From the NCBI RefSeq assembly GCF_000685155.1, contig NZ_JMIY01000007.1:189816-236940 (forward strand): a stretch of DNA of 47,125 nt, written 5' to 3'. This DNA comes from Candidatus Methanoperedens nitratireducens (GTDB taxonomy: Archaea > Halobacteriota > Methanosarcinia > Methanosarcinales > Methanoperedenaceae). Below are positions 8,590 through 17,902 of the stretch, in pieces; the stretch's first letter is position 1, and the number at the start of each line of letters is the position of its first letter. Under the pieces are notes generated by a model. That model saw nothing but the letters and a program-made list of their open reading frames with translations. It did no database searches and was not told the DNA's origin. The translations under genes and the position numbers were made by a program.

Positions 8590-10158
8590 CTACATATCAT
8601 TACCTGAGTATGATAAGCTCAGGCTCTTGTTGATTATCGGAAAATCAGGGACTATATTATCAAGGACTGCATATTCTATAGCAAGCCAGTTGCAAAAGGA
8701 TGGATCCCGTACCTTGCATCTCTCTATCCTGTTTCCCTGCGTTATCACCCAGTAAATGGTCTCTCCTCTTGGTGCTTCTGTGTAGCCAAGTGCACAGCCA
8801 TCCGCGATCTCTTTGACCTCGGTTTTAATATCACCGTCCGGAAGCGACCGGAAAGCCTGCTCGATAATGCCTATGGATTCATGTACCTCATCTGCCCTTA
8901 ACTTTGTCCTTGCATACACATCCCCGCTCTTATGTACCGGTACTTTGAAGTTGAGTTCAGGATAGGCTGCATAGGGATGGTCGCGCCTTGTATCCCTGTC
9001 CATACCTGAGGCACGTCCTGCAGGTCCAACAACATGCAGTTCCTTTGCAATATCGTTATATATGCGTCCAGTTGTTTCAATTCTATCAACGACGGACGGC
9101 ATATCCATGAGAAGTTCCACAAGCTTCCTGAAATCCTGCTGGAGCGATGAGAGCTTAAGCAAAACATTGCCCTTTTTATCGCCGATATCCCGCCGCACAC
9201 CTCCTGTAGTGATCATTCCCCGCAGCAGCCTGCTTCCTGTAATGAACTCATTTAGCTGTAATACGTCCTCCTTAAGCCTGCTGGCATGAGCTGCGCCGAA
9301 GGCAAAAGCAACATCAGTTGCTATACCGGCAATATCACCCAGATGGTTATACAGCCGCTCAAGTTCAAGCAGGATAGTCCTTATATATTTTGCGCGGGAC
9401 GGGATTGCGATGCCTGCTATCTTTTCAACGGCCTGGCAGAAAGCCACTGCATGTGCTACCGAGCTGTCGCCTGAGATTCTCTCTGCAAGAAATACTGCTT
9501 TATCGATTGGTATGTTCTCAAACAGTTTCTCTATACCCTTATGGGTATAGAAATGTCTTATCTCAAGATTGAGGATAGGTTCACCCGCCACACTGAACCT
9601 GAAGTGCCCTGGTTCTATGACCCCTGCATGCACAGGTCCGACAGGAATCTCAAAAACACCTTCACCCTCCACCCTGCGGTAGATATATTCGCCTTGTATG
9701 CGCTCTGGTTTTGTCTTAATATTAAAATCCTTCCTGAGTGGATATAAACCTGCTGGCCAGTCCTCAAACAATACAAGGCGTCTTGGGTCTGGATGCCCCT
9801 GCGGAACCAAACCGAACATATCCTGTATCTCACGCTCATACCAGTTGGCAGCCGGTACCCTGTGGGTAAGGGACTTATACCGGGGTACCCTTTCTTCAAT
9901 ATTTACTTTTATTATTATGAAGGCATCTTCCTCATCAACTGAAAAAACATAGTGTACCTTAAAGCACCCGTCCTTTTCTCTCTCATCTGTAGCGAACATC
10001 AAAATTAAAGGAAATTTGAGATGGTGGTATAAGTAATCACATATCTTTACATTCGCATCTTTTTTTACTGTGAGGTAGGTCTCATTCTGAGAAAACGTTT
10101 CTTCTATAATAAGCTCTGTGAATTCTTTCCTTATAGCATCCACATATCCATTTCTCAT
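8590..10158 (-). CDS. Ehr-type large subunit, NuoCD/HyfG-like, without [NiFe] cysteines
   Basis: 522 residues. Residues 1-145 match the 30-kDa NuoC domain (RVPAANWYEREIQDMFG). Residues 165-522 match the 49-kDa/hydrogenase large subunit (GPVHAGVIEPGHFRF, HKGIEKLFE). The first nickel-binding motif of group 4 hydrogenases (RICGICS-type) is replaced by ERISGDSS at 226-233, and the C-terminal DPCxxC motif by DPSFCN at 485-490. All four nickel-ligand cysteines are therefore absent. The protein is full length and its partners are intact, so this is an energy-converting hydrogenase-related (Ehr) catalytic subunit rather than a hydrogenase. It may bind a quinone-like carrier, methanophenazine or no substrate; the sequence does not say. 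Confidence 0.88.
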   Translation of the reverse strand: MRNGYVDAIRKEFTELIIEETFSQNETYLTVKKDANVKICDYLYHHLKFPLILMFATDEREKDGCFKVHYVFSVDEEDAFIIIKVNIEERVPRYKSLTHRVPAANWYEREIQDMFGLVPQGHPDPRRLVLFEDWPAGLYPLRKDFNIKTKPERIQGEYIYRRVEGEGVFEIPVGPVHAGVIEPGHFRFSVAGEPILNLEIRHFYTHKGIEKLFENIPIDKAVFLAERISGDSSVAHAVAFCQAVEKIAGIAIPSRAKYIRTILLELERLYNHLGDIAGIATDVAFAFGAAHASRLKEDVLQLNEFITGSRLLRGMITTGGVRRDIGDKKGNVLLKLSSLQQDFRKLVELLMDMPSVVDRIETTGRIYNDIAKELHVVGPAGRASGMDRDTRRDHPYAAYPELNFKVPVHKSGDVYARTKLRADEVHESIGIIEQAFRSLPDGDIKTEVKEIADGCALGYTEAPRGETIYWVITQGNRIERCKVRDPSFCNWLAIEYAVLDNIVPDFPIINKSLSLSYSGNDM

Positions 10159-10162
10159 TGTA

Positions 10163-11626
10163 TCACCTCACAACATTAACGACTTTCATAAGCATTTCAT
10201 AAAAATACGGAGGTATGTAAACACCGAGTACGAACATGAACACGATCAATACCGCCATTGCACCCAGCATCCACCTGCTCACTTCCCCGGTCTTTATCTC
10301 AGGTTTTGGTACCCCGAGCACCATCCTGCTGATATGATAGAAAAAGCCTGCAAATATTATTATTATAAATAGGAGGAACAGGACTGAAGAGACTATATAT
10401 CCCCGCGAGAAACCTGCTGCAAGTATGGTGAATTCGCTTATGAATATGCTAAAAGGCGGTGAGCCTGTTATGGCAAGCCCCCCTATGATCAGCATTGGAC
10501 CTGTAAAAGGCATTGATTTTAGGGTCCCGGATACCTTATCTATCTCTTTGGTCTTGTGCTTTAACAGCACATTTCCCGCACCAAAGAACATGAATGACTT
10601 TGTCATTGCATGGTTGAACATGTGAAGTATTGCACCAAACACACCGAAGATGCCGCCAAAACCTATCCCGAGTGCAACTATGCCCATATGCTCTACACTG
10701 CTGTATGCCAGGAGCCGTTTATAATCCTCCTGCAGAAGTATAAATGGCACCGCTATGCCAATAGATAAAAGCCCGAATACGATAAGAAGGTTGCTTGAGA
10801 ACTCCGTGCCTGTTGATCTTGAGGCTATTGTATTAAAGCGTATGATGCCGTACATGGCGCAGTTAAGAAGAACGCCTGAGAGTAGCGCGCTTACAGGCGT
10901 GGGAGCCTCGCTGTGGGCATCGGGAAGCCATGTATGCATGGGGGCAAGCCCGGCTTTGGTGCCGTAGCCTATGAGAATAAAAATGAATGCAAGCCTCATT
11001 ATAGCAGGATCGAACTGGTCTGCAACAGCAAGAAGGGATGTCCAGTTAAGCGCTTCTCCGGTCTCTCCTAAAATATTTACTGAGGCATAGTAGGTGAGTA
11101 TAGTACCAAAGAGTGCAAACGTAATACCTACTGTACATATTATCATGTATTTCCATGCCGCCTCAATAGAGGATTTCCTGGAATAAAGGATCATAAGAAG
11201 AGCTGAGACAAGGGTTGTCATCTCTATTGCAATCCAGAGACCCAGGTTGTTCGTCACCCCTACAAGAAGCATGGTGAACATGAAAACGTGAAAAAGGGCA
11301 TAGTATATTCTCAATTTTCTAAGATCAATGATTCTGTGCTCTAATTCATGTCCCATGTAACCGGTCGAGTATATCGAGGCTACAAAACCCACTATGGAAA
11401 CGATCAGGACAATGAATGCGCTGAAGGCATCAGCAAATAATGCATTTTGCCATGAAATGATAATATCATACCTGTACACCTGCACCACCAGTATCAAGCC
11501 AAGGAGAAGTGTGATTATCGAGCCTGTTAAGCTTACAACCTCAACCTGTTTTCGCGTTTTTGTGAAAAGGCATAATATGCCTGTAATAACCGGAGCAAGA
11601 AGTAGATACTCGATCATGTTAATCAA
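10163..11626 (-). CDS. Ehr complex antiporter-like subunit (HyfF/NuoN-like)
   Basis: 487 residues with about 14 membrane helices. Antiporter-family signatures are visible: TMTLVSALLM-like E/K helices, GTKAGLAPMHTWLPDAHSEAP (Lys in the discontinuous helix region) and the LAYSSVEHMG segment. This subunit is thought to move H+ or Na+. It overlaps the HyfE-like gene by 4 nt and lies 4 bp before the large-subunit gene. The conserved Lys in KAGLAP and His in MHTW are present. Confidence 0.87.
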   Translation of the reverse strand: MINMIEYLLLAPVITGILCLFTKTRKQVEVVSLTGSIITLLLGLILVVQVYRYDIIISWQNALFADAFSAFIVLIVSIVGFVASIYSTGYMGHELEHRIIDLRKLRIYYALFHVFMFTMLLVGVTNNLGLWIAIEMTTLVSALLMILYSRKSSIEAAWKYMIICTVGITFALFGTILTYYASVNILGETGEALNWTSLLAVADQFDPAIMRLAFIFILIGYGTKAGLAPMHTWLPDAHSEAPTPVSALLSGVLLNCAMYGIIRFNTIASRSTGTEFSSNLLIVFGLLSIGIAVPFILLQEDYKRLLAYSSVEHMGIVALGIGFGGIFGVFGAILHMFNHAMTKSFMFFGAGNVLLKHKTKEIDKVSGTLKSMPFTGPMLIIGGLAITGSPPFSIFISEFTILAAGFSRGYIVSSVLFLLFIIIIFAGFFYHISRMVLGVPKPEIKTGEVSRWMLGAMAVLIVFMFVLGVYIPPYFYEMLMKVVNVVR

Positions 11627-12282
11627 CCTATCAATGTTTTGAGCATATCTGTATCAATACACTCGAAGGTCTTATTTATCCTGAATATCAGTATGCCCAT
11701 GATAAGAACACCTATCAGGACATCAAAGAATATTCCAAGCTCAACCAGTAATGGCATTCCATGCGTCAGTGATATGGCGCCAAGGAAAAGCCCGTTTTCC
11801 ATTATCAGGATGCCAAGCATCTGCATTATAGCTTTTTTCCGTGAGATCATAATGAAAAGTCCGATTGATACCAGCGACATGGATGCTGAGAGGGCAAAAC
11901 TTGAGAGCTCTGTCCTGATGTTTATCGAGCGTATAAGGTAATACGAAATAACAATAAGCACGCCTCCGATTATAAGTGAGGGTGATATATTGACATAGAG
12001 ATCGATTTCCCTTTTAACTTTGATCTCACGGATTATATAAATAAAAATATACGGGATTACCGCTGCTTTTATAACCAGTGTAAGAAGGGCGATAATATAG
12101 ATCTCATATCTTCCTGTCGAGTACGCTACTATACCTGCCACGCTTGCCAGTAAAAATGACTGGATCCCAAAGGCTCTCACGCATGAATAAAGCCGTGTCG
12201 AGCCCAGGATCATAAAGGTCGAAACCAGTATCAATGCGATTATCAACTGCATAATTTTAGAACCGAAAACAAGTTCTGACAT
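11623..12282 (-). CDS. Ehr complex membrane subunit (HyfE-like)
   Basis: 219 residues with seven predicted membrane helices. Length, position and the MQMLGILIMENGLFLGAISL segment match HyfE, the NuoK-related subunit of group 4 hydrogenases; the Glu in MENG corresponds to the conserved NuoK glutamate. It lies between the NuoH-like and NuoN-like genes in the usual hyf order and starts 3 bp after its upstream neighbour. It would form part of the ion path. Confidence 0.83.
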   Translation of the reverse strand: MSELVFGSKIMQLIIALILVSTFMILGSTRLYSCVRAFGIQSFLLASVAGIVAYSTGRYEIYIIALLTLVIKAAVIPYIFIYIIREIKVKREIDLYVNISPSLIIGGVLIVISYYLIRSINIRTELSSFALSASMSLVSIGLFIMISRKKAIMQMLGILIMENGLFLGAISLTHGMPLLVELGIFFDVLIGVLIMGILIFRINKTFECIDTDMLKTLIG

Positions 12283-12285
12283 ATC

Positions 12286-13233
12286 CTATCCTCCTTTTAC
12301 AATAATAAACGAAACAAGCGCAAGGAACGAGAGCATCAGAGAGATCGAAAGCAAATTGGGTAATCTGAACAATCTCCATTTTGCGGTCGAAGTCTCAAGC
12401 ATCGCCATACATGCCCCCAGAAACACGATCTTGATGAGATAAACTATAAGAGATATGACTATCCCAATACCAAAGCCCGATGATATGCCCCAGGGGAAGA
12501 AAATGTTGGCAAGCAGTGAGAAAACCAGCAGTTGTTTTATCATTACTCCAAGTTCGATTATGGCCAGTTGCTTCCCGGAGTACTCAAGTATCATGGCCTC
12601 ATGGATCATTGTCAGTTCAAGATGCGTGGCAGGGTTATCTACAGGTATTCTTCCAGTCTCTGCGATTGCAATAATAAACAGGGCTACAAATGCAAGCAGA
12701 TGATACGGCGAGACTGCATCAATACCAGCCATTGAAATGGTCTGTGAAATATAGCTTAGATTTGTTGAACCCACATTGAGCGCTATCGCGAATACAGAAA
12801 GCATTAAAGCAGGCTCAACCATGGATGCGATGAACATCTCCCTGCTTGCACCCATTCCACCAAAGGAACTCCCAGTATCCAGCGACGCAAGAGCAGTAAA
12901 AAACCGCGCCAGGGCAAAGAGGTAAACAACAGCGATCAGGTCTCCTGCAAAATCAAAAGGCATATCTGAAATATAGATCGGAATAAGAAGACCTGCTGTC
13001 AGTATGGCGGCAAACGAGATCGCTGGCGCAGCATGGAATACCCATGAGACATTCTCAGATACCACCGATTCCTTACGCAGAAGTTTTGCAATATCGTAAT
13101 AAGGCTGGAAGATGCTCGGGCCTTTGCGTATCTGGAAGAACGCCTTTATCTTTTTGATTATACCGCTTAAAAGAGGTGCAAGCGCAAGGATGATAAGTAC
13201 CTGGAGAAGTACAATGCCAGCCTGTATGAGCAT
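12286..13233 (-). CDS. Ehr complex membrane anchor (HyfC/NuoH-like)
   Basis: 315 residues, about eight membrane helices. Motifs of the NuoH/HyfC family are clear: FFQIRKGPSIFQPYYDIAKLL near the N-terminus, GASREMFIASMVEPAL at about 130, and the AETGRIPVDNPATHLELTM loop at about 190, which faces the large subunit. It anchors the peripheral arm and couples redox change to ion movement. It follows the NuoL-like gene directly, with no gap. Confidence 0.9.
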   Translation of the reverse strand: MLIQAGIVLLQVLIILALAPLLSGIIKKIKAFFQIRKGPSIFQPYYDIAKLLRKESVVSENVSWVFHAAPAISFAAILTAGLLIPIYISDMPFDFAGDLIAVVYLFALARFFTALASLDTGSSFGGMGASREMFIASMVEPALMLSVFAIALNVGSTNLSYISQTISMAGIDAVSPYHLLAFVALFIIAIAETGRIPVDNPATHLELTMIHEAMILEYSGKQLAIIELGVMIKQLLVFSLLANIFFPWGISSGFGIGIVISLIVYLIKIVFLGACMAMLETSTAKWRLFRLPNLLSISLMLSFLALVSFIIVKGG

Positions 13234-15261
13234 TTAGCCGCCTCCTGATATCACGAAAGCGAAAAGAATTATCAGCGTTATAAAGATATAGGCAAGGTAT
13301 GCATGGATGCTGCCTGTCTGTATAACCCTCAATATCCTTGATACTGAAACCACAAGTCCTGCAACAGGCTCATACATATATTTCTCGAAGATTGGCTCGA
13401 CCTGTGCATCGAAAGTTAGTCTCTCCTTGAAGTAAGGCGAGCCTGCATAGGTAATCTGTATCTCCCTGTGAGGGCGGTAGATATTGCCAAGCCACATGCG
13501 TATCGGCTTTGAGAAAGCGGTAGCTGTATATTCGTTCCGTGCTGTTGTGACTGGCTGTCCACATCCCCATGTATCATATGTTTTCGTTGGTGTCCTTCCA
13601 CCGACTGCAAGTGCCAGAATGAACGGGAGGGATAAGAATATGAACAGCATCAGGAACAGCCACATCGTAGAGATGCTCTCTGATCTGAGGCTGAACACAG
13701 CAAGAGATAGATCAAATGTGACTTTTGATATTGTTGTGCCCACAAGAGGTGCTGCAATTGAATTAAGAACTGGCACAAAGTAGAAAGGTAATACGCCAAG
13801 GATAATACAGAGAAGCGAAAGTGTACCCATACCGAAAAGCATGCTTTTTGGCCCCTCTTTTGCGTGCTCTACCGCCTTACTGCGCGGGAGGGCAAGGAAG
13901 CTTATCCCGAACGCTTTGACAAAACACGCGGCTGCAAGAGCGCTTGTAAGGGCAAGGGCTGCGCCGCTGGATAATACTGCTATCTTTATGATGTTATCTG
14001 AGAGATTAATGCTCAGCAGTTGTGCCTGGAAGGTGAGCCACTCGCTCACAAAGCCGTTAAGAGGTGGAAGCGCAGAGATGGATATTGAACCAACCAGGAA
14101 AAACAGACCTGTCCAGGGCATCTTTTTAAGCAGACCGCCCATATCTTCCATGTTCCTTGTATGGGTTGAGTATATCAGTGAACCAGCCCCCATGAAAAGT
14201 AAGGATTTGAACACAGCATGGTTTACTGTATGGTATAATCCTGCGATCAATCCGAATGCAGCAAGCTCAGTATACCCTGAAGATACGAATATCATTGATA
14301 CACTGATGCCGATAAGGATGATCCCGATGTTTTCGACGCTGTGGTACGCAAGGAGGCGCTTTATGTCGTGTTCCATGAGAGCATACATCACCCCGAGAAG
14401 TGCGGATGCTGATGCCAGGATCAATACTAATACACCCCACCACAGCACACCCGCGCCAAGGAAATCAAAGAAGACTCGGATCAGCATATAAATCGCAGTC
14501 TTAATCATAACCCCGGACATGAGCGCGGATACATTGCTTGGCGCTGCAGGATGCGCATAAGGGAGCCAGATATGAAGAGGCACTATACCTGCCTTTGCCC
14601 CAAAACCTATCAAAGCGAACAGGAAAACGAGGTCTTTGAGCATCTGCGGCATCGCCGCGCCTGTAGAGCTGAAGGTTTCGAAATCGAAACTGCCGCTTCC
14701 GCTTGCCAGGATCAGGAATGAGAGGATTATAAATCCGGTTCCGATATGGGTCATCACGATATAGATAAAGCCCGCCTTCCTGACCTCTGGTTTCTCATGT
14801 TCATATACCACAAGAAAATAAGAGATCACAGACATCAATTCCCAGACTATCAGGAACATGACAGCATTATTAGCTGTAACTACGAGAATCATTGAGAGAA
14901 TGAATATGTTATACAGGAAACCAAGATAGCCGATATTCTTTTTTCCGAAATACTCTTTTGCATACCCGATTGAGTAGATCGAGACTGCAAAGACGGCAAT
15001 CGATATCAAAAGAATGAAGAATGCAGATAGCCTGTCCACAAAAAAGCCGAAATTCAAAAACGATGAGCTCGATAGAGTGAAGGTAAAGGTTTCACCAAAA
15101 ACTACGGACAATGAAAGAATAATCCCAAAAACTGATGCTATTGATGCGCTTATGAAAGCGGCACAGGCGCAGAGATGATCCTTTTTATTCAGTATGATTG
15201 ATGATGCAGCGCCAATCAGATAAGAGATGATAAGTCCAATAAGTAAGTAAGTATATTCCAT
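13234..15261 (-). CDS. Ehr complex antiporter-like subunit (HyfB/NuoL-like)
   Basis: 675 residues from the ATG at 15261, chosen because GGTGGTG lies 4 bases upstream; a TTG at 15279 would add six residues. It has about 16 membrane helices. The conserved Glu of FLIVWELMSV and Lys of GFGAKAGIVPLHIWLPYAHP mark an ion-pumping antiporter subunit. The C-terminal extension after residue 540 contains the TWGCGQP segment seen in HyfB-type proteins. This is the first gene of a seven-gene cluster in the order hyfB-C-E-F-G-H-I, followed by uspA. No hyfA-like or formate dehydrogenase gene is present. Confidence 0.88.
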   Translation of the reverse strand: MEYTYLLIGLIISYLIGAASSIILNKKDHLCACAAFISASIASVFGIILSLSVVFGETFTFTLSSSSFLNFGFFVDRLSAFFILLISIAVFAVSIYSIGYAKEYFGKKNIGYLGFLYNIFILSMILVVTANNAVMFLIVWELMSVISYFLVVYEHEKPEVRKAGFIYIVMTHIGTGFIILSFLILASGSGSFDFETFSSTGAAMPQMLKDLVFLFALIGFGAKAGIVPLHIWLPYAHPAAPSNVSALMSGVMIKTAIYMLIRVFFDFLGAGVLWWGVLVLILASASALLGVMYALMEHDIKRLLAYHSVENIGIILIGISVSMIFVSSGYTELAAFGLIAGLYHTVNHAVFKSLLFMGAGSLIYSTHTRNMEDMGGLLKKMPWTGLFFLVGSISISALPPLNGFVSEWLTFQAQLLSINLSDNIIKIAVLSSGAALALTSALAAACFVKAFGISFLALPRSKAVEHAKEGPKSMLFGMGTLSLLCIILGVLPFYFVPVLNSIAAPLVGTTISKVTFDLSLAVFSLRSESISTMWLFLMLFIFLSLPFILALAVGGRTPTKTYDTWGCGQPVTTARNEYTATAFSKPIRMWLGNIYRPHREIQITYAGSPYFKERLTFDAQVEPIFEKYMYEPVAGLVVSVSRILRVIQTGSIHAYLAYIFITLIILFAFVISGGG

Positions 15262-15415
15262 AAACACCACCAGAAGCAATCAATTCTATCGCCCTACGGT
15301 TTTAACCGCAAACACGAATGACATTTTTAGTACCTGCTTTTTAATTTTTAATTTATGAGCAACAGAGCCTCCCATTACCTACGTGTTTGTATTTAAGTTT
15401 AACCTGAGAAAAATA

Positions 15416-17902
15416 TCATCCCACAGGATTATCCTGAATCAGTGGCCTCTCCTTCCTGTAGTCCTTAAGCCTTCTGATTATAACCTCGCCTAAAAACAGG
15501 ATAAGGGCTGCAAGAAGGAATGGCTCTTTTTTGCTCACTGGCTCCTGAACAGTCCTTATTGCCCTCTCTTTAATATCCATCAGCAGTAGACCTTCAACTT
15601 CATTCTCGCTATATACGCGCCCGCCGCTTGATGCAATAGCAGTGCTCAGTTTCTCATTGAAGCCTATCTCCCTGTATTCAAGCGGATAGTTCACGGCTAT
15701 CCCGTATCCTGAGAGATCATGGAACCCCTCTTTATCAGGATTGATCGAGGCTTCGTATGTTACCGGCCCTGTGCGGGAAAGATCAAGTGCCGTTCCATCG
15801 AGTCTGACCTGCGGCAGGGTATCGGACGTGATAATAACCCTGCCAGGAGTGCCGGCCCAGATATCCTCGGCCTGTATGACCACGCCTTCTTTTGGCCTCG
15901 GGTCTCCGATCGCCCAGTTGATCATGGAGGGGATGAGGCGCGAGTTCTCACCGCTGTAAACTGCTGGAGCCCAGCGCGTCTCACCTGCGCCGTTATCTGT
16001 GGTGAATGCAGCCACCCTGCCCAGGCCGAAGCTCCACACCGTAAGTATAGGCTTGTATCCCGGGGATGTTGCAACCAGCTCATCTGCCCCTAATTTCGGA
16101 ATAACTTCATTGTAACCCGTTATATCGGCTGAGAGATTGATATATCTTGTAATAAAATGGCCAGTGTCGATTGGTTCGATATTATACTGACGGTAGTCTG
16201 GGGTGGGGGTTGGTGTGGGTGTTATTTCAGGCTGCTTCTCATCACCTTCAAGGCATGGTCTATTTTTTTCACATATTTTGTGCCCTGGATCCACGACCTT
16301 TGCATTCTCACCAAAAATTTTAGCTAAATCATCATATAGTTTATCAGCCTTTGCATTTACTTCATAGGACAAAATTATCTGTATAAAAGTTATATGAATG
16401 CCTTTACTCTTTAAATCCTCTACAGTTTTTTTTGCCTCTTCAAACCCATCCGGATGTATCTGACCATCCGATATTACTATAATCTCCTTTGTACCGCTGA
16501 CTGAATTTAATAAATTTTCTGCAGCACGAAGTCCTTTGTCTATGTCAGTAGGATTTTCGCCACCTTTTGTATCTGGACCAATATCTCTTATGAATCGCTC
16601 AAGTTCAGCTCTATTGGCATCACTGCTCATTGACAGCATATCTGTTTCAGCTGTCACCCCACTAAATGCTGCAACGCCAATACGGCTGTCCCGTCCTATA
16701 TTCTGAACAATGCTTATGGCATTTGCATTAATAAGACCTATGAATGTTAGGCCAGTGGTGGCATCTCCTAAAATAGTGCTTCCAGAAGAATCAATTAAGA
16801 TTACAAGATTCCTTCCGCCCTTATACTCACCCGCCCTTGATATTATCGGCAATAGGGCTTCAACAGGTGAGTTATTGTAATTCCCTTTATCATATGATAT
16901 ATCCCCTCCCACCACTACAAGTCCTCCTCCGCCGCCCACGTATTCTCTCAGGACATCTGCACTTAACTGCGCCGCACCCCTGTTATCTATTATCACAGCC
17001 TTGTAACGGGAAAGGTCATCAGGCACTGTACTGGATCGGGTAACAGCATACAGGCTGTCTATTACGGTATAAAGCGGCGAGCCTGTATCATCCGTCACTG
17101 CCAGTACCTCTGGCTTTGGCACAACGAACACGGATTTGTAGAACACATTGTTATCCTTGAACCTGTCCTCACCCTCTGGTGTTATGGTCGCCGTTACCCT
17201 GTGCGTTCCAAGTGAATCGAAGGTATAGTATACCGAGGTGACATTGGTTCTCTCTGTCTGGGTAATCGCCTCGCTTTTCACAGGTGCGCCGTCTATATCC
17301 ACATCAAGCCTGTAGCTTATCTCACTTCCAGCCTGCCTTACAATGATATTGAATACATTCTCATTCCCGATTATCAGGTTCTTGGCGCTCTCGATCTCAA
17401 CACTGGCATCGTTGTGTATCGGTTCCTGTCTCACTGCATATACGCGCGTACCTGTGCCTGAGACAAAGGAAATGGCATCGAAGAGGTCTTTTCCGTAATT
17501 ACTATTTCCGTCGCTTACAAGTACGATATTGTTATTCTCAGCAGCACTGATCACCTCATCCCCGATGGGCGAGTTTACCCCGGCGAACTGCCTGTACGTT
17601 GTGGGTGTCCTTGATTTCAGGGATTCGAACAGTTTTTCACCCGTATCCATGTTAAATAAATCCATACTCATAGTCTTATCAGATACAACGGCAATCCTGG
17701 GGGCTTCGTCCCGGATCGTGCTCGTTCCGAGGGTGAAAGGCGAAGCAAGCGCTATTATCAGCAAACTCAGGATTATCACGCGCGAGATCACAAGGGGTCT
17801 GGATATACCTCTCCTTATGGCATACCATCCTGCAAGAGCCAGAGGACTTATGAGTAATAGAATAAGCGGGTTAGCGAACTGGGGAGGGGTAAGATCCATC
17901 AC
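15416..17902 (-). CDS. vWA-domain membrane protein (BatB/CoxE-like partner)
   Basis: 828 residues. Two N-terminal membrane helices (residues 10-30 and 38-55) and one near the C-terminus hold a large outer part. A glutamine-amidotransferase-like fold lies at about 60-330, with a von Willebrand A domain at about 360-545 whose MIDAS starts VILIDSSGS (DxSxS). A Thr-Pro repeat (TPTPTPTP) follows the vWA domain near residue 575. The start overlaps the stop of the upstream vWA gene by 4 nt. With MoxR and DUF58 it belongs to the MoxR-vWA type of chaperone-like assembly operons, where an AAA+ ATPase works on vWA proteins. The client is unknown. Confidence 0.82.
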   Translation of the reverse strand: MMDLTPPQFANPLILLLISPLALAGWYAIRRGISRPLVISRVIILSLLIIALASPFTLGTSTIRDEAPRIAVVSDKTMSMDLFNMDTGEKLFESLKSRTPTTYRQFAGVNSPIGDEVISAAENNNIVLVSDGNSNYGKDLFDAISFVSGTGTRVYAVRQEPIHNDASVEIESAKNLIIGNENVFNIIVRQAGSEISYRLDVDIDGAPVKSEAITQTERTNVTSVYYTFDSLGTHRVTATITPEGEDRFKDNNVFYKSVFVVPKPEVLAVTDDTGSPLYTVIDSLYAVTRSSTVPDDLSRYKAVIIDNRGAAQLSADVLREYVGGGGGLVVVGGDISYDKGNYNNSPVEALLPIISRAGEYKGGRNLVILIDSSGSTILGDATTGLTFIGLINANAISIVQNIGRDSRIGVAAFSGVTAETDMLSMSSDANRAELERFIRDIGPDTKGGENPTDIDKGLRAAENLLNSVSGTKEIIVISDGQIHPDGFEEAKKTVEDLKSKGIHITFIQIILSYEVNAKADKLYDDLAKIFGENAKVVDPGHKICEKNRPCLEGDEKQPEITPTPTPTPDYRQYNIEPIDTGHFITRYINLSADITGYNEVIPKLGADELVATSPGYKPILTVWSFGLGRVAAFTTDNGAGETRWAPAVYSGENSRLIPSMINWAIGDPRPKEGVVIQAEDIWAGTPGRVIITSDTLPQVRLDGTALDLSRTGPVTYEASINPDKEGFHDLSGYGIAVNYPLEYREIGFNEKLSTAIASSGGRVYSENEVEGLLLMDIKERAIRTVQEPVSKKEPFLLAALILFLGEVIIRRLKDYRKERPLIQDNPVG

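Noticed and set aside
8590-10158. Calling the 8-15 kb cluster a formate hydrogenlyase or [NiFe] hydrogenase
   Set aside because: All four nickel-binding cysteines are missing and no formate dehydrogenase gene is adjacent.
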